Source of the DNA: Anisakis pegreffii
Taxonomy: Eukaryota; Nematoda; Chromadorea; Rhabditida; Anisakidae
Reading direction: 5' to 3'
NCBI GenBank assembly: GCA_035041965.1
Contig: JAPYMA010000248.1
Coordinates: 1 to 64,000 of the forward strand
DNA length: 64,000 bases
The translations under genes were made by a program, and so were the position numbers. Numbering within the stretch: position 1 is the first letter of the stretch; each line of letters begins with the position of its first letter. Under the pieces are notes generated by a model. That model ran no database searches. It was given only the letters and a program-made list of their open reading frames with translations, and was not told where the DNA came from. Positions 51,163-62,600 of the stretch are shown here, in pieces.

Positions 51163-51812
51163 TCATTGACAGTGGATTGAAAAATCACAACAAAGAATGG
51201 AGAACATATTAATGTTGGAAGATGAACTAAAAGACAACAAGTGCTCGTAATGAATTATACTTTGTAATTGCTGACTGAATGAGCAACTATTTTGGAGTTG
51301 AGAATCGCTTTTTAAACTGACTAACGAATTTAAATCGAAAACTTTGACGATTCCATCAGTAAACTTGTATTCGTGTCCACTCAATAGTAATATTTGGTTT
51401 GTGTTAATAATCTTATGATAATATTTCAATATTTCACTAGTATTTTTACTTGTACAAAGCATAAACGCGGCACGTGCACTTATTGCTAGCCAACTGATAG
51501 CAACGTTATCAATGCTATCACACAGAATTTTATTGCCACCCATCAGCCTTCTCCATTCCTTTTGATTATGCAGCAGTACATAAATATAATATGTACAAGT
51601 GCAATTTACTGATATTTGTTCCGAATAATATGAAAACGGAGCAAAAATTTATGGTCTATGGCAATCATGAGAGGGTTTCCTCGCTCAATAAGGAATCGAT
51701 CAGAAATCTTCAGTGTTTCAATTGATTGCTCTTTTCCTAAGACGCACATAGAGATTATTTGATATCGTAGAGGAGAAAAAACTATTCGGCTTGACATTGT
51801 ACTATGTCTCAT
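51163..51812 (-). pseudogene. Fragment of an unidentified gene (right arm)
   Basis: Two consecutive minus-strand frames are protein-like. One spans 51606-51812 (peptides SIETLKISDRFLIERGNPL and IAIDHKFLLRF). The other is 51163 to about 51630 (NKILCDSIDNVAIS, LLLSGHEYKFTDGIVKVFDL). They overlap in different frames and could be joined by a splice or a frameshift; I could not find a clean junction. The left-arm counterpart at 12068-12560 is more damaged. It lies 5' of the PLD copy on the same strand and ends abruptly at the duplication edge, as expected for a truncated neighbour gene. The family is not recognised; the second part only faintly recalls a WD repeat. Confidence 0.4.
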
Positions 51813-51834
51813 TAAAATATTGCACTATCCATCA

Positions 51835-52215
51835 CCTCAAGTATGCAAAATCGCCCTAGAACATATATACATTTCTGAATGTAGAGAATCTGGGGAATCT
51901 TATGATGTAAAGAAATAACCATGTTACTGGGCAAACTTGAGGACACCGGTAGTTTGAAGATGGTGAAGCTATTGCTACTATAGTAATGTTCACATTGATC
52001 AATAGAGATACAATGTATTGAAACGAGCGCAGCAGAGCTGCTTGAGATTCATTCAGAAAATCACCTATATCTCCTCAAGTATGCAAAATCGTCCGACAAC
52101 ATATATACATTTCTGAATATAGAGAATCTGGGAAATCTAATGATGTAAAAAAATACCCATGTTACGGGGCAAACCTAAGAGTACCGTTCGTTTTAACATG
52201 ATGATCCTGTATTAT
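51835..52215 (+). repeat. Dispersed ~200-bp repeat, two copies
   Basis: Units begin at about 51836 and 52074 with CTCAAGTATGCAAAATCG, continue through ACATATATACATTTCTGAAT and AGAGAATCTGGG, and end near a GGGCAAAC block followed by a GTACCG or ACACCGG motif. They directly abut the outer edge of the right duplication arm. Related copies lie at 35860-36520 (inverted) and 57480-58340 (same direction). Confidence 0.75.
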
Positions 52216-53270
52216 GTAGTGAACATGGTTAGGCTGATCCCCAGTTTCGACAGCATTCGTTCGGTTTATTCAGTGCTTAGGTTATGGAAATTATCTAGTT
52301 TAAAAACATTCATTTACGTCACTGGGGATTATCCGTCATGACAATTTCACTTCGTTCTATGATTATATCTTCTCTCTGTTTCTGCTGTGACTTTTTCTAT
52401 AATGGTTGTCAAATAAAATATTGACTGAAATGAAATATTTCGTTCCGTCGTTTAGTAATTGGTCTTTATAAATGTGGCGATAGTCCTGCATCGTTCAAAA
52501 AAATGTTACGAGGTGAGTCTCACAGCGATCATCGAACTGGATGAACTTTCATTTGAGTATTACATGTAGTACGAATTACATGTAGTACATGCAATGATGT
52601 CATTATTATACAATATTTTCTGTGAAGAGGGGATATCACTGAGATTAATCCACAAACAGGGGAGGGATCTTCAGGAGGTGATACCACTGGCGCTTTATTA
52701 AACCGGAGGTGTTTTCTTGTATGGTGAAAGCTGCTTTGACCCGGACTTACCGGTTCGATGTCATTTGCTGAGATTGAATGCTGAAGTTTTTGACCAAAGT
52801 AATCTTAACTTTAGATGCTTGTTTGTATTTGGTGTTTTGATTAATTTCTTTCATGTACGTGCCGTGATTTTATCCAGCTCCTTGCTTTATTCTCCATTAA
52901 AATCGCGATAGTGATAGTGGATGTGTTTACCATATCAAAGATCGTGGACAGGTTATCAAATGATAATTAGATTTCAGTTGAGCATAATTTTCTGCGAAAT
53001 GAAACCTTTGACCCTTTTCTTCCAAAATCAACAACTCCACCAAATATTCTTTCGTTTCATAATAACGTTTACAGATCGGCTGCGGCTTGGAGGAATGGTG
53101 CGCCATGCAGCCAGCCAACTGCGTCAAGTCATCCCAGCTTAATTGCAGGCCTGTTTTTGTTGGATATTTTTTGTTCTGTTGACGTTTTTCAAATTGAGAA
53201 GTGAGAAGTAAGGACAAGTTTATTCTGAAGTTATAGTTCAAGATGGGCACGGTTGAGAAAGAGTAGAGCT
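52216..53270. other. Non-coding or unrecognised region
   Basis: No gene is identified. A minus-strand frame at 52927-53250 (107 codons) has protein-like composition in its middle (CKRYYETKEYLVELLILEEK) but no recognised family; acceptor-like and donor-like sites are not clear. It could be a remnant exon or chance. The plus strand over the same stretch is also partly open. Confidence 0.35.
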
Positions 53271-53273
53271 TTC

Positions 53274-54106
53274 CTATGCATAGTAGGCGGAGGACATAAG
53301 TTTGGAAAGTTCTCTTGGATAGTGATATCAGGCAATTGAGTTACTTTTATTGCTGTCCCTTTTTACAATGTACACATTCCTAAGCAAGAGGGAATTATTC
53401 TTGGGTGGACTTCTTACTACAACTATCATTTTGGTGGTGTGAATGTGATCGGGTGTCAATTGTATCAATTGACAAGATTCACTGTTCTTGCAGAAGCTTA
53501 CTTGTGTGCGAAGTTTACTATGCACTAGTGCATAGTAAGCGGAGGACATAAGTTTGGAAAGTTCTCTTGGATAGTGGGTTAAGGCAATTGCGACATTCGA
53601 TCACATCTGAGAGAAGAAACTATAGAAAGGTGTAGTAAGAAGTTCACTTCTAAGAATGAGACTTTTCGTCCTACCATGTACACATTCCGTAAGCAGGAGG
53701 GAATTATTCTTGGGTGGACCTCTTGCTACAAATATTATTTTAATGGTGCCAATTGTAACAATTGACTAGATTCACTGTTCTTGCAGAAGCTTACTTGTGT
53801 GCGAAGTTTACTATGCACTAGTGCATAGTAAGCGGAGGACATAAGTTTGGAAAGTTCTCTTGGATAGTGGGTTAAGGCAATTGCGACATTCGATCACATC
53901 TGAGAGGAGAAATTATAGAAAGGTGTAGTAAGAAGTTCACTTCTAAGAATGAGACTTTTCGTCCTACCATGTACACATTCCATAAACAGGAGGGAATTAT
54001 TCTTGGGTGATATGTTCTAATGGTGTCAGTTATATCAATTGCCTAGATTCATTGTTCTTGCAGAAGCTTATTTATGTGCGATGTTTACTGTGCATCAGTA
54101 CAATGG
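53274..54106 (+). mobile_element. Tandem array of three palindrome-ended elements
   Basis: Three head-to-tail copies of a ~250-290-bp unit start at about 53279, 53531 and 53824. Each begins GCATAGTARGCGGAGGACATAAG, split here as GCATAGTA then GGCGGAGGACATAAG, and ends in GTTTACTRTGCA. Because start and end are inverted repeats, the junction near 53516-53537 reads TACTATGCAC-TAGTGCATAGTA, a perfect 22-base palindrome; the next junction near 53809-53830 is the same. The first unit lacks an internal ~85-bp block. The structure fits MITEs inserted end to end or a satellite derived from one. Confidence 0.75.
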
Positions 54107-54539
54107 CTAAAAAATACTTTGTTAACCGTGGCCTTATAATTATTTCTACTCATTAGTATCGTTGCTGTCGTTTCACAGTAAAATCATGAGCAGTAAATGA
54201 AATGGAGGTTTCTTGATTCATTTGTGTACAATATTGATTCTGATCAATGAATTTTCATGTCAATTCCCGAAAGGTTAGGTATACTACGATGTGCTCGACT
54301 ACTTTATTAACGATGGAGGAACATCAGGGCGAGCGGCTAAAAACTGGTAATAGCATTGCATTTTTCCGGGTTTTTTAAGTGCACTTTCCAAGTTTTTTCG
54401 GTTTTTATCTCATGAATATTGATTCATTTAAATAATGTCCAAATTTTAGGTTATCTTTTGCTGAAAATTCTGTATTATACCAAGAATTTGGGTATCGAAT
54501 GATAGAGGATTGTTTCGTCAATTTCTCTCAACAATTTCA

Positions 54540-56420
54540 GTATGGTTTAGGTTGGGAGCGTTGACGGCGCAGTGGCAGGATTCGTTGGTGGAGGTAGGCG
54601 AGCTGTTGAAATTAGTAATGGTTCGAATCACTGTAAGGTTTTACGGTTTCTATCTTGTTTTTTATGAATTGTGAATCATGAAATCAATCATATTTTTATG
54701 AATATTTTCTCATGTTATCAAGTAGAATGCAATATTTCATCGTTTTGGAGCGTGCAGAAATAATGAAAATGATAAAAGGAGAAGTTAGATAGTGTGAAGT
54801 GAAATGATGATAAAGTTTTCGGGGTTGATTTTTGTCAATAACTTTACTAAATTCCAGACTAAGAGCGTCAGCAGCACATTGGCAGATGTGGTTGGCGTGA
54901 ATTGGGAGGGCGCCGGATCCAGTTGAGGTTCGTGTTCTTCTAACGTTTTACGTCTTTTTTCCAGTAGATTTTTTGAAATATTTTTTCGCGTTATCAGCTG
55001 GATCGAAGTATTTCACGATTCAGCTACGTTTTATCGCAAAAAAACGGGGAAATTGATTGAGGGAAGAGTTGAATACAAAGAAGTGAAATAATGTCAAAAT
55101 TATCAGGGTCCATTTTTGTTAGCAACTTTGTTATCTTTGCAGGTATGAGCGTCGTTGGCGCAGTGGCAGATGGCTTCGGTGGAGAGTTGGGAGCTGATGT
55201 AGGTGGTCGAGGTTCGAGTCCTCCCAATGTTTTAAGTTTTTTTCAATAGATTTTTTGGAGTATTTTCTCATGTTAACAGAGGTAGTTAAATATTTCATGA
55301 CTCGATTAGGTTTTATCGCAGAAATAAGGAAATTCAGAAACGAAGAGTTGAATGACGGGGGTTGAAGTGATGTCAAAATTATCAGGGTCTATTTTTGTTA
55401 GCAACTTTGTTATCTTTGAAGGTATGAGCGTCGCTGGCGTAGTGGCAGATGGCTTCGGTGGAGAGTTGGGGGCGATGTAGGTGGTCGAGGTTCGAGTCCT
55501 CCTCAATGTTTTAAGTTTTTTTCAATAGATTTTTTGGAGTATTTTCTCATGTTAACAGAGGTAGTTAAATCTTTCATGACTCGATTAGGTTTTATCGCAG
55601 AAATAAGGAAATTCAGAAACGAAGAGTTGAATGACGGGGGTTGAAGTGATGTCAAAATTATCAGGGTCTATTTTTGTTAGCAACTCTGTTGTCTTTCCAG
55701 GTATGAGCGTCGTTGGCGTAGTGGCAGATGGCTTTGGTGGAGAGTTGGGGGCGATGTAGGTGGTCGAGGTTCGAGTCCTCCCAATGTTTTAAGTTTTTTT
55801 CAACAGATTTTTTGGAGTATTTTCTCATGTTAACAGAGGTAGTTAAATATTTCATGACTCGATTAGGTTTTATCGCAGAAATAAGGAAATTCAGAAACGA
55901 AGAGTTGAATGACGGGGGTTGAAGTGATGTCAAAATTATCAGGGTCTATTTTTGTTAGCAACTTTGTTATCTTTGAAGGTGTGAGCGTCGCTGGCGTAGT
56001 GGCAGATGGCTTCGGTGGAGAGTTGGGGGCGATGTAGGTGGTCGAGGTTCGAGTCCTCTTCACGTTTTACGTTTTTTTCAATAGATTTTTGGAGTATTTT
56101 CTCATGTTAACAGAGGTAGTTAAATATTTCATGACTCGATTAGGTTTTATCGCAGAAATAAGGAAATTCAGGAAGGAAGAGTTGAATGACGGGGGGTTGA
56201 AATGTTGTCAAAATTTTCAGGATCCATTTTTGTCAGTAACTTCAGCATCTTCCAGGCAAACAGCACTAATGGCGCAGTGGCAGATGTCTTTGGCGGAGGC
56301 TGTAAAGATGTCGTGCATTGTCAAGGTTCGAGTTCTCTCTACGGTTTGCGGTTTTACAGCAGATTTTTTAGAACATTTTCATGTGCTATCAGTCAGATTG
56401 CAACCTTTCACTCTCTTGTA
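54540..56420 (+). repeat. Tandem array of tRNA-derived units, period about 280 bp
   Basis: Seven units each carry an A-box-like TGGCGYAGTGGCAG and, 54-55 bases later, a B-box-like GGTTCGAGTCC. A boxes start near 54565, 54872 (decayed), 55156, 55436, 55714, 55992 and 56269; B boxes near 54620, 54925, 55211, 55489, 55768, 56046 and 56324. Units 3 to 7 are spaced 276-281 bp. After the B box come T runs that would end Pol III transcription (for example TTTT and TTTTTTT after 55226). The T arm GAGG-TTCGAGT-CCTC folds, but the acceptor arms do not pair, so these are not functional tRNA genes. They look like a tRNA-derived SINE head amplified as a satellite. Unit 1 has the most canonical B box (GGTTCGAATC). 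Confidence 0.75.
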
Positions 56421-56424
56421 GAAA

Positions 56425-56868
56425 CTTTTAATCCTCCAACATCCAGCTTACATGCGGGATCCTTTGTATGACTGTCAGACCAATGTGACGGTAGCTGTTA
56501 GGATATTTGAAATCGTCAAAAATCCGTTATAGTGAAAGGAAAAGCGTTGAGGTTTCTCTATTTTTTCTCTATTTGGAGATGAGGATTTTATTTCTTAAGC
56601 TTGGAGATAAGGCTGCTCTGCCTTCAGGGCTATTTGATACTCGTTAATATTAACATGGTGAGAAGTGGGCGAAAAGGAATTGAGGCGGTAGACGCACAAT
56701 AAATACGAGACGTATGGAAGGAGGAGGATGCAGTCGAAGGATTTTGTGATATTGTGATAATTGTGATTTTGTAATATTGTATTGTTGATAATATTGTTTG
56801 CTATATAACCCTCAATATACTCTGCAGAGAGTGAGGGATGTATAAAGTTTTAACGTGTTGTTAAATTC
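56425..56868. other. Non-coding stretch between arrays
   Basis: No gene or repeat recognised beyond a short TTGTGATATTGTGATAATTGTGAT run near 56740-56765, here described by its TTGTGAT core. A TATATAA near 56803 and TATAAA near 56841 precede the hairpin-rich segment. Confidence 0.4.
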
Positions 56869-57172
56869 TGGCGAAAGAGCTGTATTTATAGCTCTTTCGA
56901 GTGATACCTTCGGTTGGGACAGGGTTCGGTAAGGTGCTCCTATCTTTTTCTGAGGCCAGAGGATTTTGGATTGATTTGGAAAAGTTTGAATTAAGTGCAA
57001 AACGTTAGCACCTTACCACCCTGGCTTCGGTAGCAACCTGCGGGTTTCCGCACTTTATGGTGTCGGTTGCCTGCATTTGCATGCCGAACCCAATCGGCAG
57101 GTATTACCAAGACCAGCTGTTTAGCGAAACGGAGATGGGTGCCCGTCTAGCAAACAGCTTGGCCTTTTTTTT
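56869..57172 (+). ncRNA. GC-rich, hairpin-rich segment ending in T8 (possible structured RNA)
   Basis: The segment is clearly richer in GC than its surroundings and contains five stable inverted repeats in about 300 bases. These are GAAAGAGCT/AGCTCTTTC (56873-56898), GGTAAGGTGCT/AGCACCTTACC (56928-56938 with 57007-57017), TGCGG-GTTT-CCGCA (57039-57052), TGCCGA/TCGGCA (57082-57099) and AGCTGTTT/AAACAGCT (57115-57159). It ends in TTTTTTTT at 57165-57172, a good Pol III terminator. I could not match it to SRP RNA, RNase P, RNase MRP, 7SK or a snRNA. It may instead be part of a mobile element. The frame of 66 codons across it at 57057-57257 is not convincing. Confidence 0.3.
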
Positions 57173-57479
57173 CTTCCGTTTGGTATTGAGCGGGGGTGTT
57201 GGTGTCACGCTCGTTGCCGAGAAATTTGAAATTCGCGCCTTTTTCCTAATCAGTTAAGAATGATGGATGTTGACATTGTGAAAAATGTCGTGTTGATTCG
57301 AACAATGCTAGACACACTTCTGATCCATGAACTTCGGTCAGTAAGTTTTTTATGACAAGATTCCATAATTTAAATATCTCCTTCCACTCTACTGCGGTGA
57401 GAATATCGCATCCGTTACGGGGGAGAGAGTGAAGGAAAATGAAAGGGTGTTTAAATGTCGACCAGTTTGCCTACACGAG

Positions 57480-58340
57480 CAGAATTGGCCTACAAAATAT
57501 ATACTTTTCTGAATGAAGAGAATCCGAAAAATTCAATGATGTGAAGAAATTGCCATGTTACAGTGCAAACCTGGAGACACAGTGAGCTTGAAGATATTAC
57601 TATAGAAGAGACACGTATAACCTTGTGATAGATCTAAGAAAATATCTATAACTTTCTCAACGAATTTCTTTTCACCAAACGATCCAGCAGAACCTCTAGA
57701 TTCAAAATGAATGTAAAGAAACTGAAGAATCTAATGATATGGATAAACAACCATGTTACTGGTCAAATCTTAGGACACCGGTATTTTGAAGATGGTAATG
57801 CTATTGCTACTATAGTAATGTGCATATTGATCATTAGTGGTGCACTGCATTGAACTGAGGGCTGCCGAGTTGCTTGAGATTCCTTCAGAAAATCACCTGT
57901 ATATCCTCAAGTATGCAAAACCGCCCGGCAACATACATACATTTCTGTGTTTAGAGAATCTGGCGAATCTATTGATGTGAAGAAATCAACATGTTACTGG
58001 GCAAATCTGAGGACACGGTTAATTTGAAGATGATGAAGCTATTGCTACTATAGCAATGTACATATTGATCATTAGTGATACAATGTATTGAAGCGAGCGC
58101 CGCCGAGCTGTTTGAGATATGTTCAGAAAATCATCTGTATCTCCTCAAAAATGCAAAATCGCCCGACAACATATATACATTCCTGAATGTAGAGAATCTG
58201 GGAATTCTTATAATGTAAAGAAATTACCATGTTACTGCGCAAACCTAAGGGTGTATTTAATTTGATATTTAAGGAGGTACTATCCTTAATGTAGTTTATT
58301 TGCACCCGATGCTTGGAGCTTAATACGTAAATCATTGCCG
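57480..58340 (+). repeat. Dispersed ~200-bp repeat, about four copies
   Basis: Units begin near 57480 (partial), 57645, 57895 and 58130. They share CTCAAGTATGCAAAA or a variant, ACATATATACATT.CTG, GAGAATC.GG, the CATGTTACTGGGCAAA block and GAAGATG.T.AAGCTATTGC. Orientation equals the copies at 51835-52215 and is opposite to 35860-36520. The unit ends at 58270-58335 diverge. Confidence 0.7.
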
Positions 58341-59688
58341 ACTAATCTTTTTTTCTGATGACATATCTTTTTTCTGAAGTGTGCTTTTGGTTTCTGACAG
58401 TCGTGAAGTATCCTTTATAATAATTACGTTCCTTACAATTAGGTATTTTAGCTAGGATCGTTGACAGATCATGTGCATTCAATTGAATATCTTAACGGAA
58501 TTCTTCTGGTTTGTATGTGACATGCTTTTAAGTGTACCATTTAACGGTAGCTGTCAACCGAATCTTCCATAATGGAAATTTGTACCGATGCCGTCAATAT
58601 GGGCAGTTGCTCATTACAATTAAATATGCTTTGCTTTTGCTGATCTTTAACTTTTACTGATTCCTGACTCAGCTTTAGCGAGTCTGATCATGAGAATGAT
58701 CTTTTATTGGAACAGTTCACATCTTTAGAATGCTTGGATATGAATAAACCTTCCATTTCTCAGATACATATAAAATTTTCAGGGAGTACCCATCTTCATA
58801 ACATTGTTCCATCGAACTTCGTGTTCAAACTTTGCTATTTGTTACAGTTTTAATGTTATTAGGAACTCGGAAAATTAACCATATGAAAAATTTAGAATTT
58901 ATTGATTGAAAGAGATCGAATACACAACGTGATAATTTGATGTTTGATCATACCGAGTTCATATCAAGTGGAAGATAAAAAATATAACAATAACAACTTC
59001 ATCAAAAACGAATTTTGCATCAAGAACAATTTGAAATTTGAAGGGCTACTTGAAAAACTGGACGCGAATATCTTTCGAGTTCAAACAGTTGGCTTCATCT
59101 ATTTTTAAGTTGCTTCATCAGTTGGTTTCATCTGCTATTAGATTTGATTTTCCAGGCAATTTCATGAAATGTGAGTCATAATTTACTGAAATAGTTTGTA
59201 TGTCAGCCTCGGCTCTAATCACAACCGATACGTTCCAGAATACACCTGCATTCTCACACTGATTAATTCTACATTTCAAAATGCCTCTTCAATTCGTTCA
59301 TGATAACTGTCGTCAATTACTTCAAGAGGCGCATTCAAGAAATCTAGAAATGTGATTCCCGCAAAGTTCTTTCGTCTTCTCACATGAGTTTCACTGCGAC
59401 AATCATAACAACAAATGTGAAGGCAATAAGAAAGATAACGACCACAATAATGACAACAATTGTAACAGAACATTATCAATGCTATAATGCAAACAGAACG
59501 ACAATAATAATAATAATGACCTAAACGACCACAACAATAAGATCATAGCCATAATGCAACAATCTAAACGATAATACAGCTGAGGACAGTAATGAAAATG
59601 ATAACATGATCGCAACATATGAGAAAAGATACCATTAAGAGCGATACCAATGAATTAATGACAATATGAATCAAGAATCAATCGAAAA
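58341..59688. other. Intergenic region downstream of NUP85
   Basis: No gene is recognised. An AAC/AAT-rich stretch lies at about 59400-59580. The region should hold the NUP85 3' UTR (minus strand), but I could not fix a poly(A) signal. Confidence 0.5.
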
Positions 59689-62600
59689 TTATGATACAAT
59701 GGCATTAGCAAGATTATTCAACAACGCATATCTTAACGCATTTACTTTCGAATTCAGATCCTCTGTATCCTCATCTCCATCGCCACCGTCCACTCCTGAT
59801 CCACTCTGAAACTCTCGTTCCACGCTGTCACGATTCAGATACTGCATGATGTTCAGTGTCGATTCTTTATCGATGATTACCTAAACGAGAGAATCTGATC
59901 ACTTCTGTTCAGCCAACCCGTTCAAAGCACATTTGACGGTTATTCAAAAGAGTTTCACAGCAATTTCTGTGTTATGTAGAAGTTTTCGAAGCTAAAAACT
60001 CCGCAGCACCGACCTCATACTTAGCTATTAATGGAAACATTCGTCAAATACTTCATATGATCCCAAAAAGCTTATTCATTACAAACAACTGAAATGGAAT
60101 CCAAATCAATTGACCAACTATAGTCCACTGAAATTATTCAAACTCCAACCTCATTTTCATAGTTCAATATCGCAATAAGATCCGCGAAAAGTACCGAATG
60201 AAACTTTTTCGGTGCCAATTCCGACGTGATCAAATCGATCTGAAACAAATGCGCCGAATCATAACTGATTATTCATAAGAACACTGCTATTTGAACGTGG
60301 CACTCGAAACAAACGTGCGATGTTCCAATCCCTGAAATGATCTAACAACTACTCACCAATAAAGCAGCCGCATCTGCTTTCAAACCATCTTGGAGTGCAT
60401 TTCGAAACAGAAAATATTTGTGCAAGAATATCAGCGATGGTGACTCGATCATATCAACGCTGAGCTTCGATAAGATCGTTATCGTTGCGATCGTTTCCGG
60501 TTCACAATGCAAGATGATCTGATCGGCCACCATTGAACACAGCCAAGGCTCACCATTCCTGATAGCCCACGACAACGCGCTTCCCCAATGTCGTTCTCGT
60601 AGCCGTCTGTAAACTCGACTGATGATTCTTGTTACTTGAAGAGTTTCCACTCACGAAATCAACAAATCCATCAAGCCAGCGTTCATCAAATCAGTCAAAT
60701 CGTTTCATAGCTTTACGAGAACTCCACCAAAATTTTGAAATTTCCAATAAAAACAAATGATAAAACTGATCTTCGGTTAATTTTAGACTCTCAAATAACT
60801 TTATTCAAATCAAACCATAAAAATTTTATGATCAGCTCTTAAGGCTGCAACATCCAGCAAATGGACAAAATCAAAACCGTTTTCGGTCCGAAAATTCTCA
60901 GCCGGCAACACACCTATAGGTCATTGATTCGGCGACATCAGCTGCTATTCGCCTCAACGATGCCCTCAAACAGATCGCATTCAACGCGATCGCCGTCTTT
61001 TCGTTATCTATCGGCATTCGACCAATTAACAACGCAATATTCTCGCGGCCTTCATCATCACATTCCAACAAGTAATCTACACCGATACGCCACATACTGA
61101 AAACCATGAAATTGATACTACATAAACCATCCAATAAGAACGCCAATACTATCGAACGGCTGGCTGCTTATCACGACAAACACTGACCAATACGGGCAAA
61201 CAGATGACCACATTCAAATGACCACAAAAGAATGAGTCGTCGAAATATCATTTACCAAAAAATAATCCATAACAAAATCGTACAGAAAACAAACAGTTGC
61301 AAAAACTGCAATGACACGAATAGCACAAACACTGTCCGTTATTCACATCTGATGAAATCAACAAATCTTTTCCCAAAGAAAACGCTTAACGTATTGCTTC
61401 AACCAAATCAACACCCCTAGCTGATCTTTTCGATGAATATACATACAAATGTCAAATTCTCTGCAATACTCATCGACTTCTAAAAGCAAATCTCAAAAAT
61501 ATACATTCATATGACGGAGAGCAAAACGCAACAGCACTCACCCAGGTTGCGCAAATAGCGATTTCGCATATTCAATGATAATGAATTGTCTTGCGTCGAC
61601 ACCATGCGCTGTGGTTGTTCTCGGATCACATTTGAAGAGAAGATCGGACAGATGAGCGCCAATCCACCAATCTGGTGATGACGAACATATCAGTTGCAGA
61701 GCACGCAATGAGTCCAACGAGAAGAATGCACTCATTATTTGGTCGATACACGACAACGAACCGCTTTGAACAGAACACATTTTCATACATTCCTGAATTA
61801 CAAAATCGCAAGTGAATAAAATTTCAGAAGAACTTTCTATACAACTTTTTTATTTCTTCTCTACCTGATCTATTGATTTCGAAATGTTCTTTTGAACTTC
61901 AATAAATGTTGACGAAATTCAATAAGCAATAATACTATTAAAACGCTGTTCGACAACACAGTTTCAATCTAAATTATTACGGTGTCTATTACAATATGAA
62001 CACCTGGTCACTTCTTCGGATTTCAAATGAACTCTTCTAAACCACTCAAATACTCCCTTGTTATCTCACATTCTTCTCTCCGATTGTCAATCAGAAAATC
62101 TAACTGACATTGCAAACGAAAATATTCTTTTGACGAAAACGACAAGACAGAAATTACGTTTAAAACTCACCTGAACGACATCATGAAGATCTGAGAGAGT
62201 GGCTCGAGGCCTCAAGAAGAGCAAATAAGCAGGCATCGTCTCAAACCAACCATCCAGCAAACCACTCATTCGTTTCAAGGCTGTCGGATCGCCAGACACC
62301 ACAAGCGCTATCTTCTCGGCTTCACCTTTACCCCATAATCGACCCGAGTCACACAACTCATGGATTGCCTTCAAAATCATAATATAATCAACTCCACTAC
62401 AAATACATTTCGTTCGGAAGCAATTGTCTGCAAAACGTGAACTTCGAGTTGAGTGAAATTATTCTAGGTACTGTTCAGTGCAATAGAAAATAACACAATA
62501 ACAGAACAAACATTTTGTTGCTTGATAAAATCAATTTGCGTGTTTGGATCATTCAGCAGTGAAATGTCCATAGCACCAATCAGCCTTGCCAACTCACGAA

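Larger units (their letters stand above)
37740..51806 (-). repeat. Right arm of large inverted duplication
   Basis: This is the reverse-orientation partner of 12068-29838, about 14.1 kb long. It is shorter mainly because of deletions in intron 3, exon 5 to intron 6 (about 1.17 kb), exons 15-16 (about 0.8 kb) and other introns. Its outer edge near 51806 runs into a dispersed repeat that begins at about 51835. Confidence 0.93.

Noticed and set aside
12068..51806. Inverted duplication as an assembly or haplotype artefact
   Set aside because: Large and uneven divergence, independent deletions and distinct flanks argue for two real loci, though only long reads can prove it.
55156..55230. Functional tRNA genes in the 280-bp array
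   Set aside because: The acceptor arms do not pair and no proper anticodon arm can be drawn, although the T arm and both internal promoter boxes are present.
55024..56063. Repeated minus-strand frames of 66-90 codons with similar proteins
   Set aside because: They run antisense through the tRNA-like boxes of the tandem array, and their similarity comes from the DNA repeat itself. Their last codons differ only where the repeat differs.
56869..57172. SRP (7SL) RNA or RNase P/MRP RNA
   Set aside because: Length and T-run fit, and GCGAAACGGAG looks a little like SRP helix 8, but the order of helices, the helix 6/8 loops and the RNase P conserved regions are not present.
57057..57257. 66-codon plus-strand frame
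   Set aside because: It lies across the hairpin-rich segment and reads through the T8 run as a phenylalanine run; there is no recognisable protein.
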